A stretch of DNA of 64,000 nucleotides, from the NCBI GenBank assembly GCA_018398805.1, contig JAGFBZ010000725.1, forward strand, positions 496,001 through 560,000, given 5' to 3'. Of this stretch, positions 39,081 through 52,100 are shown one piece after another. The stretch's first letter is position 1, and every line of letters begins with the position of its first letter. The notes under the pieces were generated by a model. It saw nothing but the letters and a program-made list of their open reading frames with translations, was not told the DNA's origin and made no database searches. The position numbers and the translations under genes were made by a program. Origin of the DNA: Hirundichthys speculiger. Lineage: Eukaryota > Chordata > Actinopteri > Beloniformes > Exocoetidae.

Positions 39081-39453
39081 AGATACCTTTATTAATCAGG
39101 AAACAACAGCTCAGAGTTCCTGGAGTGTGAGGATCATTTTAAGACGACTCCTGGTTAATGAGCGATCGCTCTGCAGGGAAATGGTGTTTCTGCTGACGGC
39201 AGGAGAAAACCTGATTCAGATTCCCTCCAGATACGTCTCTGTGGGACGCTGTTTTCTCCAGACAGTGTTGAATCAACACATTTATAGTTGATAATTAATG
39301 CGTCTTTGGAATTGGAAGATATGGCATCAAAATAAATATGTAAAGAAACGATGAAGCATCAGTGAGAATGGAGATGTGCTGATGTCGCTGCTTCTCATCT
39401 GCTGCTGGAGTTAGTTATGATCCGTTACATGCAAACTAAGGTTTTTTTATTTG

Positions 39454-40572
39454 TAGGGCTGGGCAAGTTAACACGTTATTACAGGGTTAAGTCATTAATT
39501 TATTATTTTATCACGTGTTAAGGCATGTTGCTCACATGCTTTTGTTTTGAAAAGTCTGTTTCTGGCTGCTGCGGAACCGGAAAAGAATTGACAGGTAAAC
39601 ATGCAGAAAAGCTAAAACAGAGAGAGAACGGTAAAAATCCGTGAACTTTACAGTTCAGGTAGCAACTCAGGTAGCAATATTAACAATTCTGTCTAAAAAA
39701 ATTATTCTGGACTGCAACAAAACTTTGGCGTCATTCCTCCATGTTCCATCAGATCTGCTCCATGTGTTCACTGTCCTGCTGTTCTCTAGCTGGTTACTGC
39801 AGTGCGACTCCATCTAGTGGCACGGATGTGTATTGATAACAGAAAGTCCAGTCCTCCATTATAAAACAAATTCAGTTCTGTGGCCTGTTTTTTAATTTCA
39901 TATTTTTGATCCATGTCTAAAATTGAAATCTAAAAAAAAACAGGCATTTTTTTTCTTTTTTGTTGGATTAAAAAATGAAAAACGTAATAAAATGTCACTT
40001 TTTTATTTTTATTTTTTATTTTTGATTGACAATTGAAAATGGAAAGAATGATTGATACACGGATTGATAAAGTTACAGAACTTTAACATGGACATTTTCA
40101 TTTTAAAGTTCTCCCAGACGGAGGATTCAACAGAAACAAGGTAATTTGTAACAACTGACAAGTTGAACTCCCCGTTAAAAGTTTCTGCTGTTACCTCAGA
40201 AATGACCTGTTTTAATGTTTTGATTGTGCTGAGACACAATCATTTTGTTGGATTTTGTTTGTAGACTTGTTTTATTTTTCATAAAAACAGGATGACATTA
40301 ATGTCCTGGCAGTGGCAATAAGCTTTATTTTATTTTACATTTTTTAAGATGAGATTTACACTAAATATGTGTTACTGACAAGTGCTGATGTTAAAAGTGT
40401 TTGAACAACAAATGTTATGACACTTTAGTTCATATGGCAGCAGAACATTTAAATAAAAGTGCATTTTACACTACTTTTGAATTAATTATTTGATTTTGCG
40501 TATACAATGTCATTAATCAGGGAAATAATGCGATTAATTGCGAATGAAAATTTTAATCGTTGCCCAGCCCTA
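39454..40572. mobile_element. hAT element with TAGGGCTGGGCAA ends
   Basis: Terminal repeats TAGGGCTGGGCAA and its exact inverse at 40560-40572. Target sites TTTATTTG and GTAATTTG (6 of 8 match). Subterminal AAGTTAAC...GTTATT and TGCGATTAATTGCG. 1119 bp, AT-rich, no intact transposase. Fragments of the same family are at 440 and 20537. Confidence 0.82.
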
Positions 40573-40580
40573 GTAATTTG

Positions 40581-40885
40581 AGGAGTCGGGTGAAACAGCA
40601 GTTTGGACCAGACAGCTGAAGCATTTTCATCGTTCACCACCATTAACTGGCGCCGCTGCTTCAGCTGCAGGATTGTTTTCCAGGAACCAGGAGTTTCCTG
40701 CAGTGTCTTCCCAGACTCTGAGGTGGAGATGAAGACAGCCACGAACCGAGGAGATGGTAGCGTTGGAAGATCTTCGGTGGTCGAGGCCGAAGCTGCTTCC
40801 TGGTTTGACCGATCTGTCGGCTGCTGTGACCTTCAGCAGCCACGCACTTGGACAGACTTCATTGGCCCTGAATGAACCTGAATGA
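40581..40885. other. intron G-H sequence between two hAT elements
   Basis: Complex sequence, ending in a small AATGAACCTG decamer repeat that was the target of the next element. Confidence 0.4.
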
Positions 40886-40893
40886 ACCTGAAT

Positions 40894-42013
40894 AAGGGGT
40901 GTGCGATAACTATCAGGCTGATAATTATCGGGCCGATAACAGGAAATTATGACGTCATTCCAATAAGTCCGATATCATGACAAATAGCCCCGATAACATC
41001 TATATTTCTGTCAACACAGCAGTGCCTCGCTCCCTCTGAGCCTTGAATGACCAGCAGTGAATGTTATGTTCAAGTAACGTCGGCATAATCAGAAAAACGA
41101 TTACTCAATAAGGAAAATCAAGAATACCCCCTCATGCCAGAAAACAACTCGTTAACTTGGTCATAATTTTAGTAGTTGCTGACTTGAATTGATATTCGCA
41201 GTATTCTCCCACATGTTACACATAAAAAAAGAAAAAATAGAAAAGGCTGAAAGAACGACGACCAAACGAGGGAACGTGGGAATTTACGTTACACCTTGAA
41301 TGCAGCCTGCAGCACAGCATACTGATCACAACAAACATGGCGGCGTGGAACTTCGTTAAAGTTTCAGAAGAAGATAGTTTGTGGTTATTTGTGACGAATC
41401 CTCCGAGTGATTTCTACGAGGAGGGAAGCACAAGCTTTGATACGTAAAACCTGATCAGCCACCTACAACATAACAATCGCTTCCATGGAGTTTTGTAATC
41501 GCGCTAACGGAAGCTAATGCTAACATGCGCAGGCCAGCAGCAGCTTCTCCTCCCCCTCATTCCTCTCATCTAAAGCTTCCATGAGATTAGAAAAAAAAAA
41601 AAACTACTGAACCTCATTTACTTTAATTAAAGGTATTTATTTAAATGGAACCACAAGTCAAAATCCTTTTAAATGTTAATCTTTTTCAGTTTGTAATTCT
41701 GATGCACGTATTTCCATCAGTTCAAGGAGCCTTTATTTTTTTATATCAGTCAGTAATGAACTTTATTTAAGTTAATGTGAGATATCAAATAGGTTTGTTT
41801 GATAGCTTTAAGAAAATGTTTGAGAGGCTTGACAATAGTTTTTCGTTGTAAAAAATAAATATCTGTTCATTTAAAGAGTCCAAACTATGTTTGATTTTGT
41901 TCATAGTATTGATGTAATGATCTTAGGTATATGTGTGTGTTATCGGTTATCGGCCTTTAGGAGCTGAAAGTTATCGGTTATCGGTTTTAAAAAACAGTTA
42001 TCGTGCATCCCTA
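40894..42013 (+). mobile_element. hAT element with 8-bp target duplication and BED-finger relic
   Basis: Target duplications ACCTGAAT (40886-40893) and ACCTGGAT (42014-42021) within an AATGAACCTG decamer repeat. Ends AAGGGGTGTGCGATAACT and, inverted, TAGGGATGCACGATAACTG. An ATG at 41338 starts MAAWNFVKVSEEDS. After a deletion and stop, CTGATCAGCCACCTACAACA encodes LISHLQ, the second half of a BED finger. Inactive. Confidence 0.82.
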
Positions 42014-42021
42014 ACCTGGAT

Positions 42022-43159
<1,138 letters not shown>

Positions 43160-46100
43160 GCTTTGTTTCTGCTCCAGTGGTACTTGTTTCACCTCCAGTG
43201 GTTCTTGTTTCAGATCCAATGGTCCTTGTTTCAGCTCCAGTGGTCCTTGTTTCAACTCCAGTGGTCCTTGTTTCAGCTCCAGTGGTCCTTGTTTCAACTC
43301 CAGTGGTCCTTGTTTCAGCTCCAGTGGCCCTTGTTTCAGATCCAGTGGTCCTTGTTTCAGCTCCAGTTGCCCTTGTTTCAGATCCAGTGGTCCTTGTTTC
43401 TGCTCCAGTGGTCCTTGTTTCACCTCCAGTGGTTCTTGTTTATGCTCCAGTGTTTCAGCTCCAGGGTTCCTTTTTTTTTAGCGCTAGTTGACCTTATTTC
43501 AGCTCTACTTGTCCTTGTTTCAGATCCAGTGGTCCTTGTTTCTGTTCCAGGGTTTCAGCTCTAGTGGTCCTTGTTTCAGATCCAGTGGTCCTTGTTTTAG
43601 CTCCCGTGGTCCTTGTTTCTGTTCCAGTGGTCCTTGTTTTCGCCCGTAGACGGCTGGGATAGGCTCCAGCAGATCCCCGTGACCCTTCAAGGATGAAACG
43701 GGTATAGAAAATGGATGGATGGATGGATGTTTTAGCTCTTGTGGTCCTTGTTTCTGTTCCAGTGGTCCTTGTTTCAGCTCTAGTGGTCATTGTTTCAGAT
43801 CCAGTGGTCCTTGTTTTAGCTCCAGTTGTCCTTGTTTCAGCTCCAGTGGTCCTTGTTTTAGCTCTCGTGGTCCTTGTTTCTGTTCCAGTGGTCCTTGTTT
43901 CAGCTCTGGTGGTCCTTGTTTCAGATCCAGTGGTTCTTGTTTCTGTTCCAGGGTTTCAGCTCTAGTGGTCCTTGTTTCAGATCCAGTGGTCCTTGTTTTA
44001 GCTCTCGTGGTCCTTGTTTCTGTTCCAGTGGTCCTTGTTTCAGCTCTAGTGGTCCTTGTTTCAGATCCAGTGGTCCTTGTTTCAGCTCCAGTTGTCCTTG
44101 TTTCAGCTCTCGTGGTCCTTGTTTCTGTTCCAGTGGTCCTTGTTTCAGCTCTAGTGGTCCTTGTTTCAGATCCAGTGGACCTTGTTTCAGCTCTAGTGGT
44201 CCTTGTTTCTGTTCCAGGGTTTTAGCTCTAGTGGTCCTTGTTTCAGTTCCAGTGGTCCTTGTTTCAGCTGTAGTTGTCCTTATTTCAACTCCAGTGGTCC
44301 TTGTTTCAGATCCAGTGGTCCTTGTTTCTGTTCCAGGGTTTTAGCTCTAGTGGTTTTTGTTTCTACTCCAGTGTTTCAGCTCCAGGGTTTTAGCTCTAGT
44401 GGTCCTTGTTTCAGCTCCATGGGTCCTTGTTTTAGCTCCAGTTGTCCTTGTTTCAGCTCCATGGGTCCTTGTTTCAGCTCCAGTTGTCCTTGTTTCAGCT
44501 CCAGTGGTCCTTGTTTCAGCTCTAGTGGTACTTGTTTCAGTTCCAGTGGTCCTTGTTTCAACTCTAGTGGTCCTTGTTTCAGCTCTAGTGGTCCTTGTTT
44601 CAGCTCCAGTGGTCCTTGTTTCAGCTCTAGTGGTACTTGTTTCAGTTCCAGTGGTCCTTGTTTCAACTCTAGTGGTCCTTGTTTCAGCTCTAGTTGACCT
44701 TATTTCAGCTCTAGTTGTCCTTGTTTCAGATCCAGTGGTCCTTGTTTCAGCTCTAGTGGTCCTTGTTTCAGCTCTAGTGGTCCTTGTTTCTGTTCCAGTG
44801 GTCCTTGTTTCAGCTCCAGTGGCCCTTGTTTCAGATCCAGTGGTCCTTGTTTCTGCTCCAGTGGTCCTTGTTTCACCTCCAGTGGTTCTTGTTTATGCTC
44901 CAGTGTTTCAGCTCCAGGGTTTTAGCTCTAGTGGTCCTTGTTTCAGCTCCATGGGTCCTTGTTTCAGCTCCAGTTGTCCTTGTTTCAGATCCAGTGGTCC
45001 TTGTTTCAGCTCTAGTTGTCCTTGTTTCAGCTCTAGTGGTCCTTGTTTCAGTTCCAGGGTTTCAGCTCTAGTTGTCCTTATTTCAGCTCCAGTGGTCCTT
45101 GTTTCAGCTCCAGTGGCCCTTGTTTCAGATCCAGTGGTCCTTGTTTCTGCTCCAGTGGTCCTTGTTTCACCTCCAGTGGTTCTTGTTTATGCTCCAGTGT
45201 TTCAGCTCCAGGGTTTTAGCACTAGTGGTCCTTGTTTCAGCTCCATGGGTCCTTGTTTCAGCTCCAGTTGCCCTTTTATCAGCTCTAGTGGTCCTTGTTT
45301 CAGTTCCAGTGGTCCTTTTTTCAGCGCTAGTGGTCCTTGTTTCAGCTCTAGTAGTCCTTGTTTCAGGTCCAGTGGTCCTTGTTTCAGCTCTAGTGGTCCT
45401 TGTTTCTGTTCCAGTGGTCCTTGTTTCAGCTCCAGTGGCCCTTGTTTCAGATCCAGTGGTCCTTGATTCTGCTCCAGTGGTCCTTGTTTCAGCTCTAGTG
45501 GTCCTTGTTTCAGCTCCAGGGTTTTAGCTCTAGTGGTCCTTGTTTCAGCTCCAGTTGTCCTTGTTTCAGCTCTAGTGGTCCTTGTTTCAGATCCTAGTGG
45601 TCCTTGTTTCAGCTCTAGTGGTCCTTGTTTCAGATCCAGTGGTCCTTGTTTCAGCTCTAGTGGTCCTTGTTTCTGTTCCAGGGTTTCAGCTCTAGTGGTC
45701 CTTGTTTCAGTTCCAGTGGTCCTTGTTTCAGCTCTAGTTGTCCTTATTTCAGCTCCAGTGGTCCTTGTTTCAGCTCCAGTGGCCCTTGTTTCAGATCCAG
45801 TGGTCCTTGTTTCAGCTCTAGTTTTCCTTATTTCAGCTCCAGTGGTCCTTGTTTCAGCTCCAGTGGTCCTTGTTTCACCTCAAGTGGTTCTTGTTTATGC
45901 TCCAGTGTTTCAGCTCCAGGGTTCCCTTTTTTAAGCTCTAGTTGACCTTATTTCAGCTCTAGTTGTCCTTGTTTCAGATCCAGTGGTCCTTGTTTCAGCT
46001 CTAGTGGTCCTTGTTTCAGCTCTACTGGTCCTTGTTTCAGTTCCAGGGTTTCAGCTCTAGTGGTCCTTGTTTCTGTTCCAGTGGTCCTTGTTTCAGCTCC

Positions 46101-49100
46101 AGTGGCCCTTGTTTCAGATCCAGTGGTCCTTGTTTCTGCTCCAGTGGTCCTTGTTTCACCTCCAGTGGTTCTTGTTTATGCTCCAGTGTTTCAGCTCCAG
46201 GGTTTTAGCTCTAGTGGTCCTTGTTTCAGCTCCATGGGTCCTTGTTTCAGCTCCAGTTGTCCTTGTTTCAGCTCCAGTGGTCCTTGTTTCAGCTCTAGTT
46301 GTCCTTGTTTCAGCTCTAGTGGTCCTTGTTTCAGTTCCAGGGTTTCAGCTCTAGTTGTCCTTATTTCAGCTCCAGTGGTCCTTGTTTCAGCTCCAGTGGC
46401 CCTTGTTTCAGATCCAGTGGTCCTTGTTTCTGCTCCAGTGGTCCTTGTTTCACCTCCAGTGGTTCTTGTTTATGCTCCAGTGTTTCAGCTCCAGGGTTTT
46501 AGCACTAGTGGTCCTTGTTTCAGCTCCATGGGTCCTTGTTTCAGCTCCAGTTGTCCTTTTATCAGCTCTAGTGGTCCTTGTTTCAGTTCCAGTGGTCCTT
46601 TTTTCAGCGCTAGTGGTCCTTGTTTCAGCTCTAGTAGTCCTTGTTTCAGGTCCAGTGGTCCTTGTTTCAGCTCTAGTGGTCCTTGTTTCTGTTCCAGTGG
46701 TCCTTGTTTCAGCTCCAGTGGCCCTTGTTTCAGATCCAGTGGTCCTTGATTCTGCTCCAGTGGTCCTTGTTTCACCTCCAGTGGTTCTTGTTTATGCTCC
46801 AGTGTTTCAGCTCCAGGGTTTTAGCTGTAGTGGTCCTTGTTTCAGCTCCAGTTGTCCTTGTTTCAGCTCCAGTGGTCCATGTTTCAGCTCTAGTGGTCCT
46901 TGTTTCAGCTCTAGTGGTCCTTGTTTCAGCTCCAGGGTTTTAGCTCTAGTGGTCCTTGTTTCAGCTCCAGTTGTCCTTGTTTCAGCTCTAGTGGTCCTTG
47001 TTTCAGATCCTAGTGGTCCTTGTTTCAGGTCCAGTGGTCCTTGTTTCAGCTCTAGTGGTCCTTGTTTCAGATCCAGTGGTCCTTGTTTCAGCTCTATTGG
47101 TTCTTGTTTCTGTTCCAGGGTTTCAGCTCTAGTGGTCCTTGTTTCAGTTCCAGTGGTCCTTGTTTCAGCTCTAGTTGTCCTTATTTCAGCTCCAGTGGTC
47201 CTTGTTTCAGCTCCAGTGGCCCTTGTTTCAGATCCAGTGGTCCTTGTTTCTGCTCCAGTGGTCCTTGCTTCACCTCCAGTTGTTCTTGTTTATGCTCCAG
47301 GGTTCCCTTTTTTTTGCTCTAGTTGACCTTATTTCAGCTCTAGTTGTCCTTGTTTTAGATCCAGTGGTCATTGTTTCTGTTCCAGGGTTTCAGCTCTAGT
47401 GGTCCTTGTTTCAGATCCAGTGGTCCTTGTTTTAGCTCTCGTGGTCCTTGTTTCTGTTCCAGTTGTCCTTGTGTCAGCTCTAGTGGTCCTTGTTTCAGGT
47501 CCAGTGGTCCTTGTTTTAGCTCTCGTGGTCCTTGTTTCTGTTCCAGTGGTCCTTGTTTCAGCTCTAGTGGTCCTTGTTTCAGCTCCAGTGGTCCTTGTTT
47601 TAGCTCTCGTGGTCCTTGTTTCTGTTCCAGTGGTCCTTGTTTCAGCTCTAGTGGTCCTTGTTTTAGATCCAGTGGTCCTTGTTTCAGCTCTAGTGGTCCT
47701 TGTTTCTGTTCCAGGGTTTTAGCTTTAGTGGTCCTTGTTTCAGTTCCAGTGGTCCTTGTTTCAGCTGTAGTTGTCCTTATTTCAACTCCAGTGGTCCGTG
47801 TTTCAGATCCAATGGTCCTTGTTTCTGTTCCATGGTTTTAGCTCTAGTGGTTTTTGTTTCTGCTCCAGTGTTTCAGCTCCAGGGTTTTAGCTCCATGGGT
47901 CCTCGTTTCAGCTCCAGTTGTCCTTGTTTCAGCTCCATGGGTCCTTATTTCAGCTCCAGTTGTCCTTGTTTCAGATCCAGTGGTCCTTGTTTCTGCTCCA
48001 GTGGTCCTTGTTTCAGCTCCAGTGGCCCTTGTTTCAGATCCAGTGGTCCTTGTTTCTGCTCCAGTGGTCCTTGTTTCACCTCCAGTGGTTCTTGTTTATG
48101 CTCCAGTGTTTCAGCTCCAGGGTTTTAGCTCTAGTGGTCCTTGTTTCAGCTCTATGGGTCCTTGTTTCAGCTCCAGTTGTCCTTGTTTCAGCTCCAGTGG
48201 TCCTTGTTTCAGCTCTAGTGGTCCTTGTTTCCGATCCAGTGGTCCTTGTTTCAGCTCTAGTGGTCCTTGTTTCCGTTCCAGGGTTTCAGTTCTAGTGGTC
48301 CTTGTTTCGGTTCCAGTGGTCCTTGTTTCAGTTCTAGTTGTCCTTATTTTAGCTCCAGTGGTCCTTGTTTCAGCTCCAGTGGCCCTTGCTTCAGATCCAG
48401 TGGTCCTTGTTTCTGCTCCAGTGGTCCTTGTTTCACCTCCAGTGGTTCTTGTTTATGCTCCAGTGGTCCTTGTTTCTGTTCCAGGGTTTTAGCTCTAGTG
48501 GTTTTTGTTTCTGCTCGAGTGTTTCAGCTCCAGGGTTTTAGCTCTAGTGGTCCTTGTTTCAGCTCCATGGGTCCTTGTTTCAGCTCCAGTTGTCCTTGTT
48601 TCAGCTCCATGGGTCCTTGTTTCAGCTCCAGTTGTCCTTGTTTCAGCTCCAGTGGTCCTTGTTTCAGCTCTAGTGGTCCTTGTTTCAGCTCTAGTGGTCC
48701 TTGTTTCAGTTCCAGTGGTCCTTGTTTCAGCTCTAGTTGTCCTTATTTCAGCTCCAGTGGTCCTTGTTTCAGCTCCAGTGGCCCTTGTTTCAGATCCAAT
48801 GGTCCTTGTTTCTGCTCCAGTGGTCCTTGTTTCACCTCCAGTCGTTCTTGTTTATGCTCCAGCGTTTCAGCTCCAGGATTTTTGCTCTAGGGGTCCTTGT
48901 TTCAGCTCTATGGGTCCTTGTTTCAGCTCCAGTTGTCCTTGTTTTAGCTCCAGTGGTACTTGTTTCAGCTTTAGTGGTCCTTGTTTCAGTTCCAGTGGTC
49001 CTTGTTTCAGCTCTAGTGGTCCTTGTTTTAGATCCAGTGGTCCTTGTTTCAGCTCTAGTGGTCCTTGTTTCTGTTCCAGGATTTCAGCTCTAGTGGTCCT

Positions 49101-52100
49101 TGTTTCAGTTCCAGTGGTCCTTGTTTCAGCTCTAGTTGTCCTTATTTCAGCTCCAGTGGTCCTTGTTTCAGCTCCAGTGGTCCTTGTTTCACCTCAAGTG
49201 GTTCTTGTTTATGCTCCAGTGTTTCAGCTCCAGGGTTCCCTTTTTTAAGCTCTAGTTGACCTTATTTCAGCTCTAGTTGTCCTTGTTTCAGATCCAGTGG
49301 TCCTTGTTTCAGCTCTAGTGGTCCTTGTTTCAGCTCTACTGGTCCTTGTTTCAGTTCCAGGGTTTCAGCTCTAGTGGTCCTTGTTTCTGTTCCAGTGGTC
49401 CTTGTTTCAGCTCCAGTGGCCCTTGTTTCAGATCCAGTGGTCCTTGTTTCTGCTCCAGTGGTCCTTGTTTCACCTCCAGTGGTTCTTGTTTATGCTCCAG
49501 TGTTTCAGCTCCAGGGTTTTAGCTCTAGTGGTCCTTGTTTCAGCTCCATGGGTCCTTGTTTCAGCTCCAGTTGTCCTTGTTTCAGCTACAGTGGTCCTTG
49601 TTTCAGCTCTAGTTGTCCTTGTTTCAGCTCTAGTGGTCCTTGTTTCAGTTCCAGGGTTTCAGCTCTAGTTGTCCTTATTTCAGCTCCAGTGGTCCTTGTT
49701 TCAGCTCCAGTGGCCCGTGTTTCAGATCCAGTGGTCCTTGTTTCTGCTCCAGTGGTCCTTGTTTCACCTCCAGTGGTTCTTGTTTCAGTTCCAGGGTTTC
49801 AGCTCTAGTTGTCCTTATTTCAGTTCCAGTGGTCCTTGTTTCAGCTCCAGTGGCCCTTGTTTCAGATCCAGTGGTCCTTGTTTCTGCTTCAGTGGTCCTT
49901 GTTTCACCTCCAGTGGTTCTTGTTTATGCTCCAGTGTTTCAGCTCCAGGGTTTTAGCACTAGTGGTCCTTGTTTCAGCTCCATGGGTCCTTGTTTCAGCT
50001 CCAGTTGTCCTTTTATCAGCTCTAGTGGTCCTTGTTTCAGTTCCAGTGGTCCTTTTTTCAGCGCTAGTGGTCCTTGTTTCAGCTCTAGTAGTCCTTGTTT
50101 CAGGTCCAGTGGTCCTTGTTTCAGCTCTAGTGGTCCTTGTTTCAGTTCCAGGGTTTCAGCTCTAGTGGTCCTTGTTTCTGTTCCAGTGGTCCTTGTTTCA
50201 GCTCCAGTGGCCCTTGTTTCAGATCCAGTGGTCCTTGATTCTGCTCCAGTGGTCCTTGTTTCACCTCCAGTGGTTCTTGTTTATGCTCCAGTGTTTCAGC
50301 TCCAGGGTTTTAGCTGTAGTGGTCCTTGTTTCAGCTCCAGTTGTCCTTGTTTCAGCTCCAGTAGTCCATGTTTCAGCTCTAGTGGTCCTTGTTTCTGTTC
50401 CAGGATTTCAGCTCTAGTGGTCCTTGTTTCAGTTCCAGTGGTCCTTGTTTCAGCTCTAGTTGTCCTTATTTCAGCTCCAGTGGTCCTTGTTTCAGCTCCA
50501 GTGGTCCTTGTTTCACCTCAAGTGGTTCTTGTTTATGCTCCAGTGTTTCAGCTCCAGGGTTCCCTTTTTTAAGCTCTAGTTGACCTTATTTCAGCTCTAG
50601 TTGTCCTTGTTTCAGATCCAGTGGTCCTTGTTTCAGCTCTAGTGGTCCTTGTTTCAGCTCTACTGGTCCTTGTTTCAGTTCCAGGGTTTCAGCTCTAGTG
50701 GTCCTTGTTTCTGTTCCAGTGGTCCTTGTTTCAGCTCCAGTGGCCCTTGTTTCAGATCCAGTGGTCCTTGTTTCTGCTCCAGTGGTCCTTGTTTCACCTC
50801 CAGTGGTTCTTGTTTATGCTCCAGTGTTTCTGCTCCAGGGTTTTAGCTCTAGTGGTCCTTGTTTCAGCTCCATGGGTCCTTGTTTCAGCTCCAGTTGTCC
50901 TTGTTTCAGCTCCAGTGGTCCTTGTTTCAGCTCTAGTTGTCTTTGTTTCAGCTCTAGTGGTCCTTGTTTCAGTTCCAGGGTTTCAGCTCTAGTTGTCCTT
51001 ATTTCAGCTCCAGTGGTCCTTGTTTCAGCTCCAGTGGCCCGTGTTTCAGATCCAGTGGTCCTTGTTTCTGCTCCAGTGGTCCTTGTTTCACCTCCAGTGG
51101 TTCTTGTTTCAGTTCCAGGGTTTCAGCGCTAGTTGTCCTTATTTCAGTTCCAGTGGTCCTTGTTTCAGCTCCAGTGGCCCTTGTTTCAGATCCAGTGGTC
51201 CTTGTTTCACCTCCAGTGGTTCTTGTTTATGCTCCAGTGTTTCAGCTCCAGGGTTTTAGCACTAGTGGTCCTTGTTTCAGCTCCATGGGTCCTTGTTTCA
51301 GCTCCAGTTGTCCTTTTATCAGCTCTAGTGGTCCTTGTTTCAGTTCCAGTGGTCCTTTTTTCAGCGCTAGTGGTCCTTGTTTCAGCTCTAGTAGTCCTTG
51401 TTTCAGGTCCAGTGGTCCTTGTTTCAGCTCTAGTGGTCCTTGTTTCAGTTCCAGGGTTTCAGCTCTAGTGGTCCTTGTTTCTGTTCCAGTGGTCCTTGTT
51501 TCAGCTCCAGTGGCCCTTGTTTCAGATCCAGTGGTCCTTGATTCTGCTCCAGTGGTCCTTGTTTCACCTCCAGTGGTTCTTGTTTATGCTCCAGTGTTTC
51601 AGCTCCAGGGTTTTAGCTGTAGTGGTCCTTGTTTCAGCTCCAGTTGTCCTTGTTTCAGCTCCAGTGGTCCATGTTTCAGCTCTAGTGGTCCTTGTTTCAG
51701 CTCTAGTGGTCCTTGTTTCAGCTCATAGGGTTTTAGCTCTAGTGGTCCTTGTTTCAGCTCCAGTTGTCCTTGTTTCAGCTCTAGTGGTCCTTGTTTCAGA
51801 TCCTAGTGGTCCTTGTTTCAGGTCCAGTGGTCCTTGTTTCAGCTCTAGTGGTCCTTGTTTCAGATCCAGTGGTCCTTGTTTCAGCTCTAGTGGTCCTTGT
51901 TTCTGTTCCAGGGTTTCAGCTCTAGTGGTCCTTATTTCAGTTCCAGTGGTCCTTGTTTCAGCTCTAGTTGTCCTTATTTCAGCTCCAGTGGTCCTTGTTT
52001 CAGCTCCAGTGGTCCTTGTTTCAGATCCAGTGGTCCTTGTTTCTGCTCCAGTGGTCCTTGTTTCACCTCCAGTTGTTCTTGTTTATGCTCCAGTGTTTCA

